This document shows positions 14,384 to 23,700 of a stretch of DNA of 33,803 nucleotides, piece by piece. The notes under the pieces are model-generated. The model searched no databases. It saw only the letters and a program-made list of their open reading frames with translations, and had not been told where the DNA came from. The DNA is taken from the NCBI GenBank assembly GCA_019232905.1, contig JAFANA010000034.1, forward strand, positions 1 to 33,803, in the 5' to 3' direction. Origin of the DNA: Vulcanimicrobiota bacterium. GTDB taxonomy: Bacteria > Vulcanimicrobiota > Vulcanimicrobiia > Vulcanimicrobiales > Vulcanimicrobiaceae. Numbering within the stretch: position 1 is the first letter of the stretch; the number at the start of each line of letters is the position of its first letter. A program made the position numbers and the translations under genes.

Positions 14384-15029
14384 CCACCAACACCACGCCG
14401 CGTTCTCCCGACGAACGGAGCTCGTTGACCGCTTCAACGGCAGCGCCGATCGGCGTGTTCGGCTCGAGCGCGTCGCTCACCGTAAATCCGGTGCGCGCGC
14501 GAGCTTGCGCATCGATCGGATCGCGAAATACCTGCGGCAGCTTCTTGTATTGATTCAGCGCATTCAGTACCGGACCGGCCTTTTCGTCGAAGAGCGTCGG
14601 ATCGACCGCGGCAACGATCAAACCGTGGCGCTTGCCGTTGACGGTGTGCTGGAAGACTTGAAAATCGACGCCCATTGCGCGCGCGCGGGCGTGCGCCTCT
14701 TCGAGTCCGCTGCCGCTCGCGGCGACGCTGTAACCTGAGGGCGGGTTGTCGGAAACCGACTTCAGCCACGTGTTGAGTTGACTCATCGTCGCCGGGGTCT
14801 GCGCGACCACTTCCAGTCCGCTGTAATGCTGAGAACCCGTGTTTTGACTCCACGCCTTTGATGCAAGAACCGTGCTTTCCGCATACAACGGAAACCCGGT
14901 TGGATTGGTCGCAGCGGGCGACGGTGACTCTGCAGTCGAGGATTGCGATTGGCTCGACTGCGATTGGGTCGACTGCGAGCAGGCAGTCACGGCGGCGAGC
15001 AGCAGCAGCGCCGGCAACACGTTTTTCAT
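14367..15029 (-). CDS. Lipoprotein of unknown function
   Basis: This 220-residue protein has a signal peptide ending in AAVTAC (lipobox). A low-complexity Ser/Gln tether (STQSQSSQSQSSTAES) follows, then a globular domain starting FPLYAESTVLASKAW. Its core (LNTWLKSVSDNPPSGYSV, VDFQVFQHTVNGKRHGLIVAAVDP) resembles small secreted alpha-beta domains, but no family is recognised. The ATG at 15029 is chosen because it opens the signal peptide; the longer open frame upstream is Arg-rich and overlaps the DUF962 gene. It is divergent from the kynurenine operon, with 50 bp between starts, and probably transcribed with the downstream barrel-like protein. Confidence 0.78.
   Translation of the reverse strand: MKNVLPALLLLAAVTACSQSTQSQSSQSQSSTAESPSPAATNPTGFPLYAESTVLASKAWSQNTGSQHYSGLEVVAQTPATMSQLNTWLKSVSDNPPSGYSVAASGSGLEEAHARARAMGVDFQVFQHTVNGKRHGLIVAAVDPTLFDEKAGPVLNALNQYKKLPQVFRDPIDAQARARTGFTVSDALEPNTPIGAAVEAVNELRSSGERGVVLVDGTRQ
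14947..14976. repeat. Tandem 15-bp repeat encoding Gln/Ser tether
   Basis: Two near-identical units, GATTGGCTCGACTGC and GATTGGGTCGACTGC, lie head to tail with a degenerate half unit before them. On the minus strand they encode the SQSQS-rich stretch after the lipidated cysteine. Such repeats can expand or contract in frame. Confidence 0.6.
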
Positions 15030-15079
15030 ACCGCGGCGATTTCGAGGAGAAGCGCGACAAGCCCCGTATTCGCTAAGCA

Positions 15080-15403
15080 ATGGACTTCGAAGAGTTTTGG
15101 CCCCGCTATTTGCGGGCGCATAGCGACCCGCGGACTCGCGCGTTTCACGTCGCGGGAACCATCGCGGGCACGGCCATCGTTCTCGGGTCAATCGCGATGC
15201 GCAAACCCTGGCTCGCGCTGGCCGGTCTCATCGCCGGATACGGCCCCGCGTGGTTCTCGCACGCGTTCATCGAACACAACAAACCCGAAACATTTCGGGC
15301 GCCGTTCGCATCATTGCGTGGCGATTATTTGATGGCTTGGCACGTTCTGCGCGGATCGATCGACGGCGAACTCGAACGCGCTCGGGAGACCACTATCGCA
15401 TGA
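15080..15403 (+). CDS. Mpo1-like / DUF962 membrane protein
   Basis: This 107-residue protein matches the bacterial DUF962 pattern: FWPRYLRAHSDPRTRAFHVAGT at the start, two hydrophobic segments (about 24-40 and 44-60), then GYGPAWFSHAFIEHNKPETFRAPFASLRGDYLMAW. Conserved histidines H14, H23, H62 and H67 match those that bind iron in the related yeast Mpo1, a dioxygenase that alpha-oxidises 2-hydroxy fatty acids. The activity of the short bacterial form is unproven. It is the first gene of a five-gene rightward operon; its TGA overlaps the next ATG (ATGA, 15400-15403). No clear Shine-Dalgarno sequence precedes it. Confidence 0.85.
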   Translation: MDFEEFWPRYLRAHSDPRTRAFHVAGTIAGTAIVLGSIAMRKPWLALAGLIAGYGPAWFSHAFIEHNKPETFRAPFASLRGDYLMAWHVLRGSIDGELERARETTIA

Positions 15404-15771
15404 AACAGCTGTTCCTCGGCCTCGCGCTTGCGCTGCTGGCGCTGACGCCGCATTCGCCCGTCCTTCAAGAACCCGACGCGGCGAGTCCCATTACGATTCA
15501 AAACGGCGAAGAATTCTTCATCGCCCTGCAGTCCAACGCTTCAACCGGCTATTCGTGGACGCAACAAACCGGCGACGGCAACGTGCTCGCTTACGAAGGC
15601 AATGTCCGTCAAAGCCCGTCGGCGACGATCCCCGGTGCGACCGGACAACAGATCTTCATCTATCACGCGAATCGCAGCGGCACGAGCACGATTACGTTTC
15701 AGTATTCGCGCCCGTTCGAGCCCAACGCCGCTCCGGCCAGAATGGTGACGTTCACCATTCAGGTTCCGTAA
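15400..15771 (+). CDS. Chagasin-like (I42 family) cysteine protease inhibitor, secreted
   Basis: This 123-residue protein has a signal peptide (MKQLFLGLALALLALTP). The mature part carries the I42 hallmarks: GEEFFIALQSNASTGYSW (the NPTTGY-type first loop), GATGQQIFIYHANRSGTSTITFQY (the GxxG-type second loop region) and a terminal YSRPFEP (RPW/F third loop). Family members wedge three loops into the active site of papain-like cysteine proteases. The mature length (~100) is normal. The start is fixed by the ATGA overlap with the upstream gene, and kynA begins 3 bp after the stop. Its place in a tryptophan catabolic operon is unexpected; the target protease may be host, prey or self. Confidence 0.88.
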   Translation: MKQLFLGLALALLALTPHSPVLQEPDAASPITIQNGEEFFIALQSNASTGYSWTQQTGDGNVLAYEGNVRQSPSATIPGATGQQIFIYHANRSGTSTITFQYSRPFEPNAAPARMVTFTIQVP

Positions 15772-15774
15772 TTA

Positions 15775-16557
15775 ATGGACGACCGGATCTCATATAGTTC
15801 CTATCTGAAGGTCGACGAACTCGTCGACCTTCAGCGTCCTTTGTCGCGCCCCGAGCATCACGACGAGACGCTCTTCATCATCATCCATCAGGTGTACGAG
15901 CTGTGGTTCAAGCAACTGCTCCACGAGTTGCGGGCGGTCGTCGAAGCCCTCGACCGTGACGAGTTGCTGCGCGTCGCGAAATACTTTCGCCGCATTCATA
16001 CGATTCAACGGCTGCTCGAGCAGCAGGTCGACGTTCTCGAAACGATGACGCCGCAAGAGTTCAATGAGTTCCGCGACAACCTGAACCCCGCAAGCGGCTT
16101 TCAGTCGCTGCAATTCCGCGAAGTCGAATTTCTGTGCGGCGTACGCAGGATGGATACGTTGAAATACATCACCATGACCGACGGTCAACGTGCGAAGCTC
16201 GAACGCCTCGCGAACGAACCCTCGCTCTACGATCACGTCAAAGCGCTGCTCGAGCGCCGCGGATTCGCCGTCGATTCGAGCGAAGCGCTGATCGAGTCGT
16301 TCCGCCGCATCTACGTCAACCCCGATGCGAATTACGATCTTTACCTTCTGCTCGAGGATTTGATCGAGTTCGACGAACGGTTCATTCTGTGGCGCGGTCG
16401 CCACGTGCGCATGGTCGAGCGGATGATCGGCCACAAGATCGGCACGGGCGGTTCGTCCGGTGCCGAGTATCTGCAACGCACGCTGAACCATAAATTCTTC
16501 CCGGAACTCTGGGAAGTTCGCACGCACTTAGGGACTGGAAATTACGCGCAATCATGA
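15775..16557 (+). CDS. kynA: Tryptophan 2,3-dioxygenase
   Basis: This 260-residue heme dioxygenase converts L-tryptophan to N-formylkynurenine, the first step of the kynurenine pathway, in the cytoplasm. Key residues can be placed by comparison with the Xanthomonas enzyme: H38 (IIIHQVYELWFK), R115 (FREVEF) and the proximal heme ligand H210 (RGRHVRMVERMIG), followed by the substrate loop GTGGSSGAEYL. The length is slightly short of the usual 270-290 but all core motifs are present. The ATG lies 3 bp after the chagasin gene stop, and its TGA overlaps the kynureninase ATG (16554-16557). Confidence 0.97.
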   Translation: MDDRISYSSYLKVDELVDLQRPLSRPEHHDETLFIIIHQVYELWFKQLLHELRAVVEALDRDELLRVAKYFRRIHTIQRLLEQQVDVLETMTPQEFNEFRDNLNPASGFQSLQFREVEFLCGVRRMDTLKYITMTDGQRAKLERLANEPSLYDHVKALLERRGFAVDSSEALIESFRRIYVNPDANYDLYLLLEDLIEFDERFILWRGRHVRMVERMIGHKIGTGGSSGAEYLQRTLNHKFFPELWEVRTHLGTGNYAQS

Positions 16558-17699
16558 CGACGACGGCTACCAAAGCGCTCCACCGCGAACAATTCCCGAT
16601 CCTCGAAACGGGCACGTACCTCGTGAGCCATTCGATGGGCGCCGCACCGCTCGGCGCGAAAGCTGCGCTCGATTCGTATTGGAACGATTGGGCGACGGAC
16701 GGCCCCGAGGCGTGGGAACGGTGGCTGCCCGAGATCGGCGTTATTGCCGACGGTATCGGCACGCTGATCGGCGCGCCGCCGGGTTCGGTTTTTCTCGGTC
16801 CGAACGTTTCGGTTTTGCAAGCCGCGCTTGCAACGTCGCTGGAGTTCCGCGGCGAGCGCAATGAAGTCGTCTACGAAGCGTTGCAGTTCCCGTCGCTCAC
16901 CTACGTGTGGACCGAATGGGAACGCTACGGCGCCAAGGTGCGCGTCGTCGGGTCCGACGACGGCCGCAGCATTCCGACCGAACGCATTATCGAATCGATT
17001 AGCGAACGCACGCGGATCGCCGTGCTCTCGCACGCGTATTACGTGTCGGGCGCGCTGGCAGACGTGCGCGAGATTCAGCAGCATTGCCGGAAAGTCGGTG
17101 CGCTGTTGTGCGTGGATGCGTATCAAACGACCGGAACGTATCCGTACGACGTTTGCCAATGGGATCTCGACATCGTGACCGGCGGCTCGCACAAGTGGCT
17201 GCTCGGCGGCCCGGGCTGCGGATGGATTTACGTGCGTCCGGCGCTCTTGGAACAGTTCCGCCCTGCAGTCACGGGGTGGATGGCCCACGCGTCGCCGTTT
17301 ACCTTTGAAGATGCGCCGATACGCTATGCGCCGTCGATGTATCGTTTCGGCACGGGAACGCCGACCATACCGGGATACCTTGTCGCAAAACCGGGACACG
17401 ATCTTATCCGCGACGTCGGGATTCTGCGAATTCGCGAGCACAACGTTCGTTTAACGACGAAGCTCGCCGACATGGCACTCGAGCGTAAGCTCAGCGTGAA
17501 TTCACCGCTCGATCCGCACAAGCGAACCGGGTGGATTGGGATCGATTTCGATGATTCCGAGCGGGTCTGCCACCAATTGATCGGCGAACGGGTTTTTGTG
17601 GATTACCGGCCGGGCTGCGGCATTCGCGTGAGCCCGCACTTCTACACCACCGATGAGGAGATCGACCGCTTTTTCGCGGTGCTCGACCGATTGCGATGA
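16554..17699 (+). CDS. kynU: Kynureninase (PLP-dependent, aminotransferase class V fold)
   Basis: This 381-residue PLP enzyme is expected to hydrolyse kynurenine (or 3-hydroxykynurenine) to anthranilate (or 3-hydroxyanthranilate) and alanine. VDAYQTTGTYPYDV supplies the PLP-ring aspartate D188, and GGSHKWLLGGPGCGWIYVR holds the Schiff-base lysine K214. The end, FVDYRPGCGIRVSPHFYTTDEEI, is kynureninase-like. It is shorter than most bacterial KynU (about 410-420), and the N-terminal part is divergent, so another class V activity is possible. Coupling to kynA by an ATGA overlap strongly favours kynureninase. No kynurenine formamidase gene is in the window. Confidence 0.87.
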   Translation: MTTTATKALHREQFPILETGTYLVSHSMGAAPLGAKAALDSYWNDWATDGPEAWERWLPEIGVIADGIGTLIGAPPGSVFLGPNVSVLQAALATSLEFRGERNEVVYEALQFPSLTYVWTEWERYGAKVRVVGSDDGRSIPTERIIESISERTRIAVLSHAYYVSGALADVREIQQHCRKVGALLCVDAYQTTGTYPYDVCQWDLDIVTGGSHKWLLGGPGCGWIYVRPALLEQFRPAVTGWMAHASPFTFEDAPIRYAPSMYRFGTGTPTIPGYLVAKPGHDLIRDVGILRIREHNVRLTTKLADMALERKLSVNSPLDPHKRTGWIGIDFDDSERVCHQLIGERVFVDYRPGCGIRVSPHFYTTDEEIDRFFAVLDRLR

Positions 17700-19051
17700 C
17701 GCAAATCAGCTCCATGGTTGTCGATCACACGAAAGTAGGCGCCGCATTCCGGCGCCTTTCTGTTCCTCTTGCCGTGCAGATGCTCGGCGATCAGGTGCTC
17801 GGTGTCGTCGATACGATCGCGATCGGCACCTTAGGAACGGTCGCACTGGCCGGAGTGACTGCGGCGACCACAGTGACGTTCACGCTGATGATGACGGTCG
17901 GCGGTTTGTGGAGCGGTCTCGGCATCATCGCGGCGCAACGCATCGGCGCCCACGACGTCGACGGGTTCGCGCGCACGATCCGCGCAGGCTTCGTCGTGCC
18001 GATGCTCGTTTCGGTCGCGCTGACGCTGCTCGCGATCCTCGGCGCGCATCCGCTGCTCGCGCTGATGTTGCCGCACATCGCCTCCGTGGATGCAAGCGCC
18101 GGATATCTGATCCTTCGATGCGCGTCCATGATCCCGATCAACATCTCGGCGACGTTGATCGTGGGACTAGGTGCAGCCGGGAACCGCAAACTCGGCGTCT
18201 ACCTGCTGGCGATCATCAACCTAATTCACATCCCGCTTTTGCTCGCGCTTGCGCTCGGATGGTGGACCCGTCATCCGTACGGCATCGTCGGCGCCGGCGT
18301 ATCGACCTTGATCTCGGAAACGATCGCGGCGATCGTCGCGGTGATCTACGTCGCGCGCAAACCGATCTATCGCGTCTTTTCCAGTTTCACGATTGATTGG
18401 CAGTTAGCGATGCGGTGCGCGTGGCTCGGGGTCCCGGAAAGCATCTTTGGCTTTGCGATCGTCGGCCCCGACATGGCGGTCGTCGCTATGCTCGCTCCGC
18501 TCGGCGCAATCTACATTGCCGCGTTTCGCGCGCTCAATGTTGTCTCCGACCTCACGTTCGTCGTCCCGAGCCCGTTACAAAGCGCTACGCAAACGGTTAT
18601 CGGGCAACGTCTCGGAGCGCGCGACCCGCAAGGCGCGACGATATTTCTGCACCGCGCACTCCGCACGACGTTGCTTGTGACGGCGGTCACCGGCGCGCTC
18701 GTCGCGATCTTCGCATGGCCGCTTTCATTTTTCTTCACGATGAATGCAGTAGTCGCGAGCGTCGCAGCGCTTCCGCTGGCCGTGCACATGGCAACCATGC
18801 CGATCAAAGGCTGGGCCATGGTCGCGCTCGCTCCGGTGCGTGCCGCGGGCGACACGAAATTCTCGATGGTCATCGGGATCGTGTGCGGACTCCTCGTCTT
18901 ACCGTTGACGTGGCTCGGAATCGAACGGCTTCATCTCGCGCTCTTCAGCGTGCCGATCGCATGGATCATCGCCTGGAGCGCACGCGCCGCGTTGACGGCG
19001 CTGAAACTTCGCGATCGCAGCTGGAGCGAACGCGAACCTATTGCGGCGTAG
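17696..19051 (+). CDS. MATE family efflux transporter
   Basis: This 451-residue inner-membrane protein has ~12 hydrophobic segments in two similar halves. MATE features are RLSVPLAVQMLGDQVLGVVDTIAIGTLG at the start, GLWSGLGIIAAQRIGA in the first half, and PSPLQSATQTVIGQRLGARDP in the second, placed as in the NorM/DinF superfamily. Members export cations, drugs or metabolites by Na+ or H+ antiport. The start ATG overlaps the kynU stop (ATGA, 17696-17699), so it ends the kynurenine operon and may export a pathway intermediate such as kynurenine or anthranilate; that is inference. It overlaps the convergent small membrane protein gene by 14 bp. Confidence 0.92.
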   Translation: MTQISSMVVDHTKVGAAFRRLSVPLAVQMLGDQVLGVVDTIAIGTLGTVALAGVTAATTVTFTLMMTVGGLWSGLGIIAAQRIGAHDVDGFARTIRAGFVVPMLVSVALTLLAILGAHPLLALMLPHIASVDASAGYLILRCASMIPINISATLIVGLGAAGNRKLGVYLLAIINLIHIPLLLALALGWWTRHPYGIVGAGVSTLISETIAAIVAVIYVARKPIYRVFSSFTIDWQLAMRCAWLGVPESIFGFAIVGPDMAVVAMLAPLGAIYIAAFRALNVVSDLTFVVPSPLQSATQTVIGQRLGARDPQGATIFLHRALRTTLLVTAVTGALVAIFAWPLSFFFTMNAVVASVAALPLAVHMATMPIKGWAMVALAPVRAAGDTKFSMVIGIVCGLLVLPLTWLGIERLHLALFSVPIAWIIAWSARAALTALKLRDRSWSEREPIAA

Positions 19052-19469
19052 CTTCGGCCGGAACCGAACCGCGCCCGTAACCGCCGACCGCGGCAACTAG
19101 CACGATGAACGCGTCGAAGGCCACGTCCCAACCGAAAATCGGCGCCACACCGAAGAGCGTATAGAACGCAAAGACGGGCAGTGCGCCGAGCACGACGAGA
19201 ATTAGGAAGAGCCACGTCACGACCCGGCAGTACACAACCGCGGATCCGAAACCGATTGCGGCGATCAAGCCCCATACGCCGAAGATCAGGTGCAGCGCAT
19301 CTTGTGCTGCATTCACGGGAAGGACGCCGCCGATGAAACGATAGAACGCGTCGAGCGATAACACCGGCGCGTCCATCGGCGCGGCGGACGCGGTCCACGG
19401 AAGAACTCCCGCGATGCCGGCAACGAGAAAGAGCAACCCGAGGATACGCGCGAGCGTGGGTGCGTTCAT
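19038..19469 (-). CDS. DUF4383-like small membrane protein
   Basis: This 143-residue protein has four predicted membrane helices (about 9-27, 54-75, 80-105 and 108-130). The arrangement LARILGLLFLVAGIAGVLPW, then VNAAQDALHLIFGVWGL, then a pair of C-terminal helices resembles DUF4383, whose members carry an N-x(3-5)-H-x2-FG-type motif in the second helix. The function is unknown. The ATG at 19469 lies 9 bp after the inositol monophosphatase stop, so they are probably co-transcribed. The 3' end overlaps the MATE gene. Confidence 0.72.
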   Translation of the reverse strand: MNAPTLARILGLLFLVAGIAGVLPWTASAAPMDAPVLSLDAFYRFIGGVLPVNAAQDALHLIFGVWGLIAAIGFGSAVVYCRVVTWLFLILVVLGALPVFAFYTLFGVAPIFGWDVAFDAFIVLVAAVGGYGRGSVPAEATPQ

Positions 19470-19478
19470 CGTCCAGCC

Positions 19479-20270
19479 TTACTGTACGGCCCCGAGAACG
19501 CCCTGCATTTCTTCGTGAATCCTTGCATTTGTCGCAAGAATAGAACGCGAGTCCAGCGCCGCCGGCGAGCCGTCGATGCGAGTGACCCGTCCGCCCGCCT
19601 CCGTCACCAGCAAGGTTCCCGCCGCGACGTCCCACGGATTGAGATCCCATTCCCAGAATCCGTCGAATCGCCCGCACGCCGTATTCGCGAGATCCAGGGC
19701 AGCGGAACCGTCTCGGCGGACCGCCTGCGCATGCGACGACATTGCTTCGAAGTACTTTCCGTTGCGCGGAAAATCGGCAGGATGAAAGCCCGTGCAAACC
19801 ATCGCATCGGCAACCCTGTCGATCGACGACACCGAAATCGGCGCATCGTTAAGCCGCGCACCGGCTCCGCGTTCGGCTGCAAAGCATTCACCGATTGCCG
19901 GGGCATAGACGACCGCGGCAATCAGCTCGCCTGCGCGTTCGAATCCAATCGAGATGCAATAGAGCGGATAGCCGTGCGCGTAATTCGTCGTGCCGTCGAG
20001 CGGATCGACGACCCAGCGTTCGTCGGAGGTGCCCTCGTGCCGTCCGCTCTCCTCGGCAAGGACGCTCGCGTTCGGAAACGCGCCGCGGAGTTTTCCGAGA
20101 ATCACCGCTTCACTCGCACGATCCGCCGCGGTGACGATGTCCGCGCGACGGCTCTTCTCTTCGATTTCGAGCGGACGATGCGCGTAATCAAGTAGCACAG
20201 CTGCAGCTTCACGCGCGGCATCGAGCGCAACGGTCAACGGGTCGGGGCGACGGATCGTGGAATGGTTCAC
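19479..20270 (-). CDS. Inositol monophosphatase family protein
   Basis: This 263-residue protein has both metal-binding signatures of the family: LAEESG (E73, E74) and VDPLDGTTNYAHG (D89, D92, G93, T94), plus the second motif region WEWDLNPWDVAAGTLLVTEAGG near the C-terminus. Members hydrolyse inositol phosphates, 3'-phosphoadenosine phosphate, histidinol phosphate or fructose bisphosphate; the sequence looks most like generic SuhB/IMPase. The GTG at 20270 is taken as the start, although a TTG at 20237 would still leave the full domain. The start is only 3 bp from the divergent DUF4149-like ATG. Confidence 0.93.
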   Translation of the reverse strand: MNHSTIRRPDPLTVALDAAREAAAVLLDYAHRPLEIEEKSRRADIVTAADRASEAVILGKLRGAFPNASVLAEESGRHEGTSDERWVVDPLDGTTNYAHGYPLYCISIGFERAGELIAAVVYAPAIGECFAAERGAGARLNDAPISVSSIDRVADAMVCTGFHPADFPRNGKYFEAMSSHAQAVRRDGSAALDLANTACGRFDGFWEWDLNPWDVAAGTLLVTEAGGRVTRIDGSPAALDSRSILATNARIHEEMQGVLGAVQ

Positions 20271-20273
20271 ACT

Positions 20274-20723
20274 ATGCTGTCCAATGTTTTATATGTCGTA
20301 CGAATCGTCGTGCTCGGGCTTTGGGTAGGTGCGATGGCCGGCTTCGCGTTCCTCTTCGCGCCGATCGCTTTCGCGCACATCGGCCCCACGGCGGCGTTTG
20401 CTGCGACAATCGCCGCATCGGTGCGCGCGATCACGGCGATGGGCGCCGTCGCCGGGATCATTGCAGGGCTGCTGACGGTTGGGATTCGTTTCGAGACGCT
20501 GCGCCGAAAGATCACGATCGTGCTTTGCATCGCAATTGCAATCGCATTCGGCGCCATCGAAACGCAAGCGATCGTCCCAAAAATGGAAGCGACGCCGCTG
20601 ATGACGGCAGCGTACGATGCGCTTCACCGTCAAAGCAGCGGCGTCTACTCCGCCGTGCTGATATTTGCGCTCCTCGCGCTCGTGCTTTCGGTTAGATCGG
20701 AACGAGCGTATATGTCACGGTGA
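20274..20723 (+). CDS. DUF4149-like membrane protein
   Basis: This 149-residue protein has four hydrophobic helices. The first, VVRIVVLGLWVGAMAGFAFLFAPIAF, matches the W-x-G-x5-F-x5-P-x2-F pattern of DUF4149/TMEM205-like proteins, and the later IETQAIVPKMEA plus YDALHRQSSGVY resemble their P-x-M-x(n)-F-x-x-L-H-x-x-S stretch. The function is unknown. The ATG at 20274 is preferred to one at 20262 that would overlap the divergent gene's start. The 3' end overlaps the large secreted protein gene by 32 bp. Confidence 0.75.
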   Translation: MLSNVLYVVRIVVLGLWVGAMAGFAFLFAPIAFAHIGPTAAFAATIAASVRAITAMGAVAGIIAGLLTVGIRFETLRRKITIVLCIAIAIAFGAIETQAIVPKMEATPLMTAAYDALHRQSSGVYSAVLIFALLALVLSVRSERAYMSR

Positions 20724-23700
20724 CAGTATGCGCGGTGAGTGCTTCGGCTCCGACCGCCAGCTCGAAGTTGTTGATGATGTCATACGGAGTAGCCCGATTT
20801 GTTTCCGGGGCAGTTGCGACCAAGACACCAAGTCCGGCCGTCGGCACGACCGTGTAACTCGTCGTATTGAACGTGATGCCTCCACCGCTGGTCGAGTGCG
20901 CACTATCAGCGTCCGTCAACAGCTCGTTGGTCGGAACGCCGGTTGAATTCGTCGGATTAGAGCTTGCAACGACCCACAATTGCAGATTGTGCCCTGGTGA
21001 GGTTGCGCCGGTATAGACGATACTCGCGCGGATAACGTCTTGATATGTATTCGTGCTATTTGCTGCGGGATTGCCGAAGTCGATCGTGCTTCCTGCGAAT
21101 CCGCACGCGATTTGACAGTTGACCACCGGCGTCGATCCACCAGGCCCCGGGTTCGACGGATTCACGACGATATTCAAGCCGAGCGAGAACTGTTCGGTAA
21201 CTTGGTTTGCGCCAAGCCATGCTGCACCGCCCGGGTTACCATCGACGGTTGCCGGGAATAGATAGCTGTCACTTTGCGAGAGTGGATTATCCGCCGTGAA
21301 GTTGACGTACAAGGTGTCGCCGGGCTTGAAGGTGGTGCAGCCTTTAATTGTGATCTGCCCATTAGCGCCGCCATTTGTCGGGTTGAACGTATTCGCTGGA
21401 GTAGTATCAACAACGCATCCGCCGGTACCATCCGTTTGGCCGGCGGGATTCGACAACGTGACACCGCCGGTGGTTATATTGTGCACCGTCCATTGCGTCG
21501 TACCGTCGAACGCGTTCTGGTTGTTGATATCGAGCCCCGGGATAGTCAAGACCACCGTTCCGATGTTGCTCGACTTGCTCGTATTCGTGATCGCGTATTG
21601 GTACGTATTCGGACTGCCGCCGATTGTGGGAATGCTATTCGTTGCAATGGCTGTCCCGTTAATTTGATTGAATCCGATTGACGCGGATTCTGTGCTGACC
21701 GTCAGCGTCATGTTTTGCGGAGACGACCACGCGCCCGTATTCGCGCCGTGCGCATAGACTTTCCACGTTTCCGTGCCGGCAGCGAAATTCGACAGCTGCC
21801 AATTGGAGAAGCTAACGGACTGCCCTTGCTTGAGCGCGCTCGTATCCGCGGCACAGGTACCGATCGACTTATACGTAGCGGTCAGTGGTTCCCCAACCGG
21901 TGACGAATTTGCCAGCGGCGGTCCGCCGTAATTTGCCGCACCCTGTTGTGCGCCGGCCGTGAATTGCGAGGCGCAGGTTCCGAACCAATACTGCGTTGTG
22001 GTTGCGCCGTTAAGCTTAAAGCTGCCGAGATAACTCCAATTGCCGACGGCCGGCGGCGCCGCGACAACATTCAACCCGGTTGACGGCGCTTCCAGAACGA
22101 CTAAGTCCACCGAATCCGGATTCGGATCCAGCGATTGCGACACGTTCTTGAACTGGAATCCCAGGTTCGCAGTAGCCCCCGCGCCGACGGTGTTCGGATT
22201 GAAGTTTGCCGTCATATCCGAGCCGATCAGCGAGAACGCTCCGACGGCAAGGTTGTCTACGGAGCTGCCGTCAGGGAGCGTGTTCGCGCCGGCAAACGGC
22301 TTGATGGCAAACCATTGGCCGTTCGCATACGCTTCCACAACCAATTCCTGGAACGGAAAACTTTGCAGCGGGAACGTCTCGTCGATGTACACCGTCTGCG
22401 ATGCATTCGGCGCAATGCCTGCATTGTAGTGGACGCAGGCAAACTCCGCGCTGAAATTTGCCGGGCACCCGTTCGTACCGCCGAAGGTCGACATCGTCCA
22501 GCCGGCCGCATATCCGTCAAGCTGGAAGAAGCCTTGGTAGAGCAAAAGTGACGGATACTCGATCGCGACGTCGGTAATGTTGCCTGCCGATAGACTCGTG
22601 TTTTTGACCGTGACCGCCCAGACATCGGTATAAGAACCGGGCGTCGCACTAACAGTCTCCGTGTACGGCGACTGCAGGTTCAGATCCGACTGCAAGAAGT
22701 TCGATTGAAAGTAATGGTTTCCGACAAACGGTGCGGTGTACGTCGAATACGCGGGTTCTGCTCCCTTCGCTTCCTTGACGTTCGCGTTACCGATGAGACG
22801 GAACGCAGCGGTTCCGCTCTGAGTCGACGCTGCGTCCGAGAAGTACACCGGAGACCACGCGATCGTCGACGAGGTCGTCGACCACTGCAGGCCGTGCTGC
22901 GGCATCTCGGACGTCAATCCTTGGCACGTGTTGCCGCAGCTCCCGCCCGTCGTATAGAAGAACGAGATATTGTTCATCGAGATATACGCGCCGGGCGGCA
23001 AATAGATCGTTGGTGACGAGGCATCAAACTCGATCGTGCACTCGCCCTTGGTATTAAGACCGCCGGCGCTGCACGTCGCTTGTACGTTCCACGTGTTCCC
23101 GTTGGAATCGGTGGTCGTCGTAGCGGCACACGACGTATTGCACGGCGCGAGCGCACCGTTCACGGTCGAAACCATGATCCCGTTACCGGTCACCGTGTTC
23201 GCGAAGTTCGGCCCAGTCGAGAAGATGACTTTTGTGAAATTGTCACCGGCGCCGTTGAACGTCTGGTTGCTCGTATTCGTAATCTGCAGTCCGGCAACGG
23301 TTTTGGCTCCCGGCGCAATGGAAATCGATGTTGCGAGGCCGCCGTTATTGAACTGTGTCAGCGAGGAATAGCCAAGAATCTGGAAACTCTGCGACGCGAT
23401 GACTTGTTTGTTCGTCGTGTTGTACAGCTGCGTTACGAACGTCTTCGCCGGATACTGCCCGGGCGGATTCAGCGTTCCCGAACAGTTCGCCAAGACACAC
23501 AACAAAGCATCAAACGTAAACGTGTTGCTTGCAGTACCGCCCGCTACCGTGCCCGTCGCCGCGCCGGCAAGCTGCCCTTGCGGATCGATCAAGGTCCACA
23601 GGTAGTTCGCACCGTCTGGTCCGACGCCGGTGACCGTTGTTTTGATACCGGTCGTGGATTCGTCCCGGACGACCGTACCGTCCCAGGCCATGATCGTCGA

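Noticed and set aside
15790..16527. 245-codon open frame antisense to tryptophan dioxygenase
   Set aside because: It mirrors kynA codon by codon and has no signal, family motif or ribosome binding site.
16542..17441. 299-codon open frame antisense to kynureninase
   Set aside because: The sense strand encodes a recognisable PLP enzyme; the antisense translation is Arg-rich with no motif. It is a normal artefact of high G+C codon use.
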